This document shows, piece after piece, positions 1 to 5,711 of a DNA stretch of 6,272 nucleotides; positions within the stretch are counted from its first letter, which is position 1; every line of letters begins with the position of its first letter. The notes beneath the pieces were generated by a model. That model searched no databases. It saw only the letters and a list, made by a program, of their open reading frames with translations, and was not told the origin of the DNA. This stretch comes from Nitrospirota bacterium (GTDB taxonomy: Bacteria; Nitrospirota; Nitrospiria; Nitrospirales; UBA8639): the NCBI GenBank assembly GCA_020348185.1, contig CP070743.1, forward strand, positions 293,415 to 299,686, given 5' to 3'. The translations under genes were made by a program, and so were the position numbers.

Positions 1-82
1 TTCCATCTTTAAATATTGGGCTGAAGGAGCACAACACGCAAACCTCCAGAGGGAATGTATGTTGCCGCCGTGTTTACACTGG

Positions 83-87
83 AAGGA
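83..87 (+). promoter_or_regulatory. Ribosome binding site of the small lipoprotein gene
   Basis: AAGGA lies 8 bases before the ATG at 96 and supports that start. I see no convincing sigma70 promoter in bases 1-82, so the promoter may lie outside the window. Confidence 0.6.
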
Positions 88-95
88 ATAAGAAC

Positions 96-392
96 ATGGC
101 GAACATTCTCATCTTAGGGTTTGTTGCTCTGTTCGTATGGGGTTGTGGACTGTTCCCACAAGAAGATCTAAAGGGATGGGTAGGATTTCACCGCGAAGAG
201 CTTATTCGAGTGATGGGGCCGCCGACCAAGGAGACTCCTTTGCCTGATGGAGGCACGAAGTTGGAATTTGTGCAACGAATTACCAAGCACCCCTCCGCCG
301 CCCAGCAGTATGGAGTTTCCTATATCTGCCATAAAACCTTTATTTTAGATTCTAAAGGTTTTATTACGGATGCATCGAAAGAGGGGTGCTGA
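96..392 (+). CDS. Small putative lipoprotein with SmpA/OmlA (BamE)-like fold
   Basis: This is a 98-residue secreted protein of unknown function. Residues 1-16 form a short hydrophobic segment followed by Cys17 in the context V-W-G-C, a lipobox-like site with an unusual Trp at -2, so the mature protein would be a lipid-anchored periplasmic protein of about 82 residues. Residues 31-60 (FHREELIRVMGPPTKE and the following DGGTKLEF) resemble the helix plus 'lGpPt' turn and beta strand of SmpA/OmlA/BamE-type small lipoproteins. The C-terminal part holds Cys78 and a terminal Cys98, which could form a disulfide, in a 'C-x-x-T-F-x-x-D-x-x-G' context common in small periplasmic proteins. The ATG has a good ribosome site (AAGGA, 83-87, 8-base spacer). 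No partner gene is visible; the gene converges on the Spy-like gene. Coding status is likely, family assignment tentative. Confidence 0.75.
   Translation: MANILILGFVALFVWGCGLFPQEDLKGWVGFHREELIRVMGPPTKETPLPDGGTKLEFVQRITKHPSAAQQYGVSYICHKTFILDSKGFITDASKEGC
331..364. terminator. Perfect 12-bp inverted repeat, possible terminator of the Spy-like gene
   Basis: ATAAAACCTTTA at 331-342 is the exact reverse complement of TAAAGGTTTTAT at 353-364, with a 10-base loop. It lies inside the last third of the lipoprotein gene and, on the minus strand, starts 32 bases after the stop codon of the Spy-like gene. Read on the minus strand the core stem (CCTTTA/TAAAGG) is followed by TTTTAT, so it has the layout of a weak intrinsic terminator. 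The stem has only two G:C pairs, so termination strength is doubtful. Confidence 0.4.
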
Positions 393-396
393 GGTT

Positions 397-1071
397 TCAG
401 CTCTCCTTTTCCTGGCTTTTTCCATGGTGTTTATAACCGCCGGGATGTCCTTTGGACATTGAGCCTGATCCATACTGTTTGATGCGGTCATGGACGGCCT
501 GCATTCGCTGGCGTTGTTCATCGGTTAACACATTCTTGGCCTCTCGCTTGGCTTTTACGGAAGCCATGATTAAATCCGCCTTGAGCGCATGCACGTTTTT
601 TAACTTACTCTCGATATCCGAAAGGGCAGCCTGATCGTTTCGTAACAATTCGTGCAGATCAAGATTCGCCAGCTCCACTTCCGCCTTCATTTTGATTTTG
701 GTTTTCTTAAAGTTTGTATTGATGCTTTGGAGTTGGCTTTCTTGCTCATCGGTAATGGCCATCGCCTTCTTGAACTTGAGGATGTGTTGAATAAATTGAC
801 TGGCGGATTGGTGAGGACCCATGTGACGTCCATACCCGTGTCGACTAGAGGGATGTCCGGAATGACCATAGCCATGTCCTTTTGAGTATTTGCCATAATG
901 AGAAGAACCATGTCCTTTGGATCCCATATCTTTATGACTATACTCTCCATGCCCGCTGCCAGAGCCATGCCCGTACTCGACGGCCAACACGGGCATACTC
1001 AATAAGAAAAGGCCAAGAAGGACCGAAAAAAGGATTGAGGGTTGTTGGGGCAAGTGCCTAAAGTATTTCAT
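397..1071 (-). CDS. Spy/CpxP-like periplasmic protein with His/Gly-rich N-terminal region
   Basis: This 224-residue exported protein has a signal peptide (basic start, hydrophobic residues 12-27, likely cleavage V-L-A|V after residue 30). Residues 31-90 are low-complexity and rich in Gly, His, Ser and Tyr, with 11 His and about 16 Gly; three more His sit at 209, 215 and 216. Residues 91-200 are predicted helical and charged and carry two Spy/CpxP-type 'T-D-E-Q' motifs (ITDEQ 106-110, LTDEQ 182-186), the family hallmark. Spy and CpxP are periplasmic chaperones or stress sensors, and the related ZraP/CnrX group binds metals. The His-rich segment suggests Zn, Cu, Ni or Fe binding, which is inference. 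The gene starts 30 bp after fbpC with a near-perfect ribosome site, so it is probably the last gene of the iron-uptake operon. It is longer than typical Spy (about 160 residues) because of the His/Gly region. Confidence 0.88.
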   Translation of the reverse strand: MKYFRHLPQQPSILFSVLLGLFLLSMPVLAVEYGHGSGSGHGEYSHKDMGSKGHGSSHYGKYSKGHGYGHSGHPSSRHGYGRHMGPHQSASQFIQHILKFKKAMAITDEQESQLQSINTNFKKTKIKMKAEVELANLDLHELLRNDQAALSDIESKLKNVHALKADLIMASVKAKREAKNVLTDEQRQRMQAVHDRIKQYGSGSMSKGHPGGYKHHGKSQEKES

Positions 1072-1080
1072 GATGAGCCG

Positions 1081-1089
1081 TACCTCCTT
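1081..1089 (-). promoter_or_regulatory. Strong Shine-Dalgarno of the Spy-like gene
   Basis: On the minus strand AAGGAGGTA lies 9 bases before the ATG at 1071-1069. It is the best ribosome site in the window, fixes this start and suggests the protein is made in larger amounts than the transporter parts, whose starts have poor sites. Confidence 0.75.
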
Positions 1090-1101
1090 TGACTTGTGGG
1101 T

Positions 1102-2214
1102 TCATGACTGATGTTCAAATAATACCGTATGAGTGGCAATAATGGTGAGTCCAACCGGAGCATCCACATCATAGATCTCGGTAGAGGACGCACTGCAATG
1201 TACCAGGCGCCCCGAAGCTAATCGAATCGCATACAGATTTTCTGATCCTCGAAATTGACGACTTTCAATGCGGGCATTTCCGGCTCCGACTTTTGTGATC
1301 TGAAGATCGTCAGGCCGGACCATCACCAAAACATTCGCACCACCCTCGTAACCTCCCTGATTCGTAAATGCGCCAAGTTCGGTTTCAACCTTGCCGTTTT
1401 GGATATTCCCCGGAATAAAATCCGCTTGCCCGACGAACTCAGCCACAAAGGGACATGAAGGCACGTGGTAAATGGTTTCGGGCGTATCACATTGTACCAA
1501 ATTTCCCTCATGGAGAACCGCGACTTGATCGGCCATGGCAAAGGCCTCATCATGGTCATGCGTGACCAAAATCGAAGTGGTCTTGGTTTGCCGCAACAAG
1601 TGATATAACTCTTTCCGCATCTTGATGGTCATATCGGGGTCTAAATTACTAAAGGGTTCGTCCATGAGAAGCATGACAGGATTAGGCGCGAGCGCTCTCG
1701 CCAGCGCGACACGTTGTTGTTGGCCTCCTGACAGTTCATGAGGGTACCGACGTTCGAGATCTGCTAACCCGACCAATTCGATCATCTTGTGGATTTGCGA
1801 TTTCCGCTGACTATCTTCCCATTGATTCAACCCGAATCCGATATTGTCCGCCACACATAAATGAGGAAAGAGCGCATAGTCTTGAAAGACCATCCCGACT
1901 CGTCGCTTGTCAGGTGGCCAATGAACAGTGGGTGAAGAAACTAAGCGGCCATTGATGTAGATCTCGCCGATCATCACTTTTTCAAAGCCCGCGATAGCCC
2001 GAAGCGTGGTAGTTTTTCCACAACCCGATGGACCGAGAAGACAGAGAATTTCTCCTTGGTTGACGGATAATGATATATCCCTGACCGCCGGGTGTTGTGA
2101 ATGATAGGCACAGGTGACGTGCCTTAAATGGAGGAGGGGAGATGATTCACCCTGGAATTGGGAATGAGGGAATTTCTTAGTGCCAGGACTCTGCATAACG
2201 GTTTGAGAATTCAT
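1102..2214 (-). CDS. fbpC: Iron(III) ABC transporter ATP-binding protein
   Basis: This is the cytoplasmic ATPase that drives import by the adjacent permease. With the ATG at 2214 (370 residues) all ABC motifs are intact: Walker A GPSGCGKTT (61-69), Q-loop Gln111 in MVFQDYALFPH, signature LSGGQQQR (161-168), Walker B VMLLMDEP (180-187) with catalytic Glu186, D-loop SNLD and switch His219. About 100 C-terminal residues form a TOBE-type regulatory domain, typical of the FbpC/PotA/CysA/MalK class. Iron is inferred from the binding protein and permease next to it. The start is uncertain: the frame is open to a TTG at 2241, 22 bases after the permease stop, and neither start has a clear ribosome site. 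About 30 residues precede the usual family start (LLHLRHVT). The Spy-like gene follows after 30 bp. Confidence 0.93.
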   Translation of the reverse strand: MNSQTVMQSPGTKKFPHSQFQGESSPLLHLRHVTCAYHSQHPAVRDISLSVNQGEILCLLGPSGCGKTTTLRAIAGFEKVMIGEIYINGRLVSSPTVHWPPDKRRVGMVFQDYALFPHLCVADNIGFGLNQWEDSQRKSQIHKMIELVGLADLERRYPHELSGGQQQRVALARALAPNPVMLLMDEPFSNLDPDMTIKMRKELYHLLRQTKTTSILVTHDHDEAFAMADQVAVLHEGNLVQCDTPETIYHVPSCPFVAEFVGQADFIPGNIQNGKVETELGAFTNQGGYEGGANVLVMVRPDDLQITKVGAGNARIESRQFRGSENLYAIRLASGRLVHCSASSTEIYDVDAPVGLTIIATHTVLFEHQS

Positions 2215-2263
2215 TGAAAGCAAAAGGTCAAATAGGATCAATTCTCATTATTCTACCCGCCAG

Positions 2264-3847
2264 TTAGCCCACCTGCCAATTCTTCCTTGTCAGGAGCATG
2301 ACAACGGGAATGGTCATAAGGACAATGAGCAGCGCGGGCGGGGCAGCCAATTGATACAATTCCTCACTGGCTTCCAGCCAAATACGAACGGCTAAGGTAT
2401 CGAATCCGACGGGACGCAGCAACAGGGTGGCCGGGAGTTCCTTCATGCATTGGAGAAACATGAGAATCCAGGCTACAAGAAACCCCCCACGAACCAATGG
2501 TAACGTGACTCGTTGGAACGCTTGATAGGATCGTGCCCCCAGACTCTTTGCCGCTTCCTCGAGATTGGGGTTGACTTGTTGAATCGCCGACTCCATGGAT
2601 TGCAATCCTGCAGGAAGAAAATGGATGAGATAGGCCAAGACTAACACCAATGCGGTCCCGTAAAGGAAAGGAATGCTGGAAAATAGAATGAGCAGCGCTA
2701 AGGCGGCCACAGGACCGGGCAGGACATAACCGGTGTAGGCGCCCTGGATGCAAAGCGTGTTGAGGCGAGTAGGATGACGGCAGGCAAGGTAGGCGAGCGG
2801 GGTGCCGAGGACCAATGCCAATGTCGCGGCTCCTCCCGAGAGCACCATGCTATTCCAGATATAGGTCAGAAATTCCGTCCCAATTTCGTTTTCGGCCCAA
2901 GCCTCACTCGTCCACTGAACCAGCCAGTAGGTCGGAAGCGCGAAGGCCATTCCAAACACCACGACACAATATCCCGTCATCAAGGCTGATCGGGAAACGC
3001 TGCATGGCATAAGGGTCGGTGGTCGGACCTTTCCGGTCATTTGGTAATAGCGGCTTTGTCGGCGAAACCATCGTTCCCCGAGGAGAAAGATGAGAGCGAA
3101 GCTGACTAATAGCAAGCTCAGAATTGATGCCGCCGCGTAATCATAGCGGCCCGTGATTTGTTGATAGACTGCGTAGGTAAAGGTTTGAAATCGCAACAGG
3201 GACACAGCTCCAAAGTCTGAGACCACATACAACGTCACCAAAAACAATCCCGCCACTAATGCCGGCCGAATGAGGGGGAGAAAGACCCGGAAAATGGTGG
3301 CCCATTGGGAGGCGCCTGTGGCTTGCGCGGCTTCTTCGAACGTGACGTTGAAATTTTGTAAGGCTGTTTTGGCAAGGAGGTACACGTATGGAAAGGTATT
3401 GAGAGTCATGACCATGAGTGCCCCAATAAAGCTATAAGGCGAAAAGAAGGGCGCCTCAGGTCCCATGACGACCTGCCAGGCCTGTTCGAGAGGACCTCCT
3501 GTGTCCAGGAGAAAGGTGTAGACATAGGCGAGTACATAAGACGGAATGGCCAAGGGAAGCACAAAAGCCCACTCCCAGAATCCGCGTCCCCAAAACTCAT
3601 ACCTGGTGATGAACCAGGCCAGCGAGACTCCCAAGGTCAGGGTGGCGATTCCGACTCCGAAAGCCAGGGAGACGGTATTCAAGAACAGTTCCGGGATTCG
3701 GGTCGACCACAGCCTTTGCCAAATCGCAAAGTCGGCCTTCATGGCGGAATAGACGACGTACAGCAGGGGAAGCACAATGAGACCGGAGATCCCGAATGAA
3801 AAAATCGCCAGAGGCGAAAGAACCGCCTGTCGGGCTAAAACAGTCAT
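2264..3847 (-). CDS. fbpB: Iron(III) ABC transporter permease, fused two-domain form
   Basis: This is the inner-membrane channel subunit of the iron importer, 527 residues with about 12 hydrophobic segments. It carries two homologous permease domains in one chain. The first has its EAA loop at about 171-191 (EEAAQATGA...P), the second at about 430-450 (EEAAKSLGA...P); these loops contact the ATPase. A basic linker near 260-280 separates the halves. The segments around 210-235 (SDFGAVSLLRF) and 469-480 (KELPATLLLRP) are typical of the FbpB/FutB/ThiP group, so one chain would replace a permease dimer. The ATG at 3847 is 10 bases after the fbpA stop with no evident ribosome site, which suggests translation coupled to fbpA. 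ThiP (thiamine) is the main alternative and is disfavoured by the binding protein. Confidence 0.93.
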   Translation of the reverse strand: MTVLARQAVLSPLAIFSFGISGLIVLPLLYVVYSAMKADFAIWQRLWSTRIPELFLNTVSLAFGVGIATLTLGVSLAWFITRYEFWGRGFWEWAFVLPLAIPSYVLAYVYTFLLDTGGPLEQAWQVVMGPEAPFFSPYSFIGALMVMTLNTFPYVYLLAKTALQNFNVTFEEAAQATGASQWATIFRVFLPLIRPALVAGLFLVTLYVVSDFGAVSLLRFQTFTYAVYQQITGRYDYAAASILSLLLVSFALIFLLGERWFRRQSRYYQMTGKVRPPTLMPCSVSRSALMTGYCVVVFGMAFALPTYWLVQWTSEAWAENEIGTEFLTYIWNSMVLSGGAATLALVLGTPLAYLACRHPTRLNTLCIQGAYTGYVLPGPVAALALLILFSSIPFLYGTALVLVLAYLIHFLPAGLQSMESAIQQVNPNLEEAAKSLGARSYQAFQRVTLPLVRGGFLVAWILMFLQCMKELPATLLLRPVGFDTLAVRIWLEASEELYQLAAPPALLIVLMTIPVVMLLTRKNWQVG

Positions 3848-3857
3848 TTTTTAATAA

Positions 3858-4892
3858 TTAGCGAAGGCCAACACGCTCGATGAGCGTCATCGTGGGTTCA
3901 CGAAGTTCGGACAACCGAGCCAAAGGGACTTCGGCGACCCGAAAGCTTTTGCGAGGGGGGAGAGATGGATCCGTCTGAACAGCCGAATGAAGAGGATATT
4001 CTTTGTTCAATTCCGCAAACATTTTTTGACCGGCTTGAGAGACCAAAAATTGAATGAGCCGCTTGGCTTCGGCAAGATGTGTGGTATGAGCCGTGACTCC
4101 GATTCCGGCGGCGTTCATGATGGTCCCCATCCCATCCGGTCCTTGATCGGTTAACAATAGGGCAATGGGAGCCTGAGGATGCTTCTCTAAATGACGGAAG
4201 ATGTAGTAATGATTCACGATGCCTAGCGCCACTTTTCCCTTGGCCACGGCATCAACGATTTGCCGGTTTTTCCCAAAAACAAAATTGCCGGAATTCTCTT
4301 TGATGCCCCTGAGAAAGGTTTCTGCCGCCTCTTCTCCTTTGGCAGCGCGAATGACGGAGACACCCGCTTGCAAATATTCATTCCCCGCTGTTGGAATGGC
4401 AAGTTTCCCTTTCCAACTTGGGTTGGCTACATCCAAAAGTGAATTCAGATTGTCGGGGTTTACAAGAGAGGTGTTGTAGACAACGACCCAAATCCTTCCT
4501 GATAGACCCACCCAACTGTTATCGGGCGCACGGAAGGGTGAAGGAATCGCCCGTTCTACCTCTTTCATGTTGACTGGGCGGAGCAGATGGAGTTCTCGGG
4601 CGCGTTCAAGCGTGCCGGCTTCGTTGGTAATAAACACGTCGGCAGGAGTCCGTTCTCCTTCGGCTTGTAACCGATTCAACAATTCAGTGCTGCCAGACGT
4701 CAACATTCGAATTGAAATGCCGGTCTTTTGTTGAAAGCTGTCCAAAACGGGTTTGATCAAACGCTCCGCTCGTCCAGAATATACGGTCAGGGAGTCAGCG
4801 GCGTTGGCAGGAGACCCACCGCAAACAACCAGCAAGGAAACCAAAACCAGACTTACCCCAAAGGGGTTGCGGTCAAAGATATGTTTTTTCAT
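3858..4892 (-). CDS. fbpA: Periplasmic Fe(III)-binding protein (FutA/FbpA/IdiA type)
   Basis: This is the soluble substrate-binding subunit, which should deliver ferric iron to FbpB. Counting from the ATG at 4892 (344 residues), MKK and a hydrophobic stretch form a signal peptide with likely cleavage A-N-A|A after residue 31. The mature start LTVYSGRAERLI and the segment WVGLSGRIWVVVYN (about 127-140) are typical of ferric-binding proteins. The adjacent Tyr229-Tyr230 (NHYY) matches the conserved tyrosine pair that ligates Fe(III), and Tyr173 (GNEY) is a likely third ligand. The first-loop His of classical FbpA is replaced by Arg-Ala-Glu, as in the 'SGR' subgroup. The frame also opens at an ATG at 4904 (MVLLMKK); I prefer 4892 for its MKK signal start and a GGTG six bases upstream. 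It is the first gene of the transporter operon. Confidence 0.92.
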   Translation of the reverse strand: MKKHIFDRNPFGVSLVLVSLLVVCGGSPANAADSLTVYSGRAERLIKPVLDSFQQKTGISIRMLTSGSTELLNRLQAEGERTPADVFITNEAGTLERARELHLLRPVNMKEVERAIPSPFRAPDNSWVGLSGRIWVVVYNTSLVNPDNLNSLLDVANPSWKGKLAIPTAGNEYLQAGVSVIRAAKGEEAAETFLRGIKENSGNFVFGKNRQIVDAVAKGKVALGIVNHYYIFRHLEKHPQAPIALLLTDQGPDGMGTIMNAAGIGVTAHTTHLAEAKRLIQFLVSQAGQKMFAELNKEYPLHSAVQTDPSLPPRKSFRVAEVPLARLSELREPTMTLIERVGLR

Positions 4893-4994
4893 CAATAACA
4901 CCATCTCAGGGAATTGGAGTTTGAATAAAGATGAAGGTGATTCCGGGAGAACAATTGTCTGATGTTTGTGTATGTGTTAAATGGTTTGGGCGTT

Positions 4995-5023
4995 TTGATA
5001 TTGATATTGAATCAAAATATCAA
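4995..5023 (-). promoter_or_regulatory. Predicted sigma70 promoter of the fbpABC operon
   Basis: On the minus strand TTGATA (5023-5018, 5 of 6 to the -35 consensus) is followed by a 17-base spacer and TATCAA (5000-4995, 4 of 6 to the -10 consensus). Transcription would start near 4988, giving a leader of about 85-95 bases. The Fur-box-like palindrome covers the -35 and spacer, as expected for Fur repression. Confidence 0.6.
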
Positions 5024-5024
5024 T
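5000..5024. promoter_or_regulatory. Fur-box-like operator in front of fbpA
   Basis: ATTGATATT (5000-5008) and AATATCAAT (5016-5024) are perfect inverted arms around a 7-base centre. The inner 19 bases (5003-5021, arms GATATT and AATATC) have the length of the classical 19-bp Fur box and match it at 12 of 19 positions, with both outer arms nearly conserved. A second direct GATATT sits at 4997-5002, making an extended array as in tandem Fur sites. Its position over the predicted fbp promoter and next to a fur gene makes iron-dependent repression the likely function. Confidence 0.7.
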
Positions 5025-5050
5025 CAAAAAATCAAAAAAAACAAAAACTT

Positions 5051-5482
5051 TTAAACTCGACAATTGCCGCAAAGACCATAGAGCTCAAGTTTATGGGTCT
5101 GAATCGAAAATCCATTTTTGGTGGCGACTTCCTCTTGAAGCTTTTCAATTTGGCAATTCTGAAACTCCACAATTTTCCCGCAGGAGGTGCAGATCATATG
5201 ATCGTGATGGCCTTTTTGCGCCACGTTGTCGAATTGAGTTTGTGTACCAAAATGCCGTTCCTGGGCCAAGCCAGTCTCACAAAACAACTTCAGGGTCCGG
5301 TAAATGGTGGCAAGTCCAATATGCGGATCTTTCTTGGCCAGAAGGTGATACATCTGTTCAGCGGTGACATGCTCCATTTTTAAAAAAGCATTCAGGATAT
5401 GCTCGCGCTGCCGCGTGAGTTTGAGGTTGTGTTTGCTAAGATGCTGCTTTAAAAGATCCAGTTCTTTTGCTGATCGGGCCAT
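5051..5482 (-). CDS. fur: Ferric uptake regulator family protein
   Basis: This 143-residue cytoplasmic metalloregulator normally represses iron-uptake genes when loaded with Fe(II). The N-terminal winged helix (about 8-80) has the recognition helix IGLATIYRTLKLF (55-67). The dimerisation domain has HHDHMICTSCGKIVEF (92-107), with the His cluster, Cys98/Cys101 and Glu106; a second CxxC (Cys138, Cys141) near the end completes a structural zinc site. Metal-site candidates are His38, Glu75, His77, His92, His93, His95 and His130. Glu106 in KIVEF favours Fur over peroxide-sensing PerR, which has Asp there; however, Asp85 in QFDN is PerR-like. The gene has its own strong promoter and lies just upstream of the fbp operon, in the same direction. 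Zur is less likely given the iron-transporter context. Confidence 0.92.
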   Translation of the reverse strand: MARSAKELDLLKQHLSKHNLKLTRQREHILNAFLKMEHVTAEQMYHLLAKKDPHIGLATIYRTLKLFCETGLAQERHFGTQTQFDNVAQKGHHDHMICTSCGKIVEFQNCQIEKLQEEVATKNGFSIQTHKLELYGLCGNCRV

Positions 5483-5515
5483 GAGGAAAAACTCTGCAAA
5501 ATTAGTAAGGCACGT

Positions 5516-5544
5516 ATTAAACCCAAAAGTTTCTTGCGGGTCAA
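5516..5544 (-). promoter_or_regulatory. Predicted sigma70 promoter of fur
   Basis: On the minus strand TTGACC (5544-5539, 5 of 6) and TTTAAT (5521-5516, 5 of 6) are separated by exactly 17 bases, a near-consensus promoter. The start site would be near 5509, giving a leader of about 27 bases. No Fur-box-like palindrome overlaps it, so I see no sign of autoregulation here. Confidence 0.7.
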
Positions 5545-5618
5545 GCTAGAATCTCTTGCATGCAGGAGGAGAAAGGGGCCGGGCAGGTCTGAATGTGAGG
5601 TGCCCATTGATGAATTCA

Positions 5619-5648
5619 TTGACGGTCCCTTGTGGTCCAAACTAGACT
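5619..5648 (+). promoter_or_regulatory. Possible promoter of the SocA/Panacea-like gene
   Basis: TTGACG (5619-5624, 5 of 6 to -35) and TAGACT (5643-5648, 4 of 6 to -10) are 18 bases apart on the plus strand. A transcript would start near 5655, about 57 bases before the ATG. A 10-bp palindrome ATGAATTCAT (5610-5619) abuts the -35 element and could be an operator. Confidence 0.4.
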
Positions 5649-5698
5649 TTTACCCTTGGGAACACAAGATGGGAAAACATTATCCTTCAAGAGAACGT

Positions 5699-5705
5699 GA
5701 GGGAG
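5699..5705 (+). promoter_or_regulatory. Ribosome binding site deciding the start at 5712
   Basis: GAGGGAG ends six bases before the ATG at 5712. It would lie inside the coding region if the upstream GTG (5697) were used, so it favours the shorter protein. Confidence 0.55.
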
Positions 5706-5711
5706 CTGGTT

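Noticed and set aside
687..968. 93-codon minus-strand frame inside the Spy-like gene
   Set aside because: It is an out-of-frame shadow of the His/Gly-rich region of a well-supported gene.
1102..4892. Transport of thiamine, sulfate, spermidine or molybdate instead of iron
   Set aside because: The ATPase alone cannot tell, but the binding protein has the ferric-binding NHYY tyrosine pair and SGR start, and a Fur gene plus Fur-box-like site lie directly upstream.
5024..5050. T-rich tract after fur (minus strand) as an intrinsic terminator
   Set aside because: The T runs are long, but only a 4-bp stem with one wobble pair precedes them inside the fur end; read-through from fur into fbpABC remains possible.
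4931..5383. 150-codon plus-strand open frame antisense to fur
   Set aside because: It covers the operator region and the reverse strand of a clear Fur gene; the translation has no recognisable domain and no good ribosome site.
5581..5605. GGGCA/TGCCC inverted repeat in the fur upstream gap
   Set aside because: Only 5 bp with a 15-base loop and no T run, so not distinguishable from chance.
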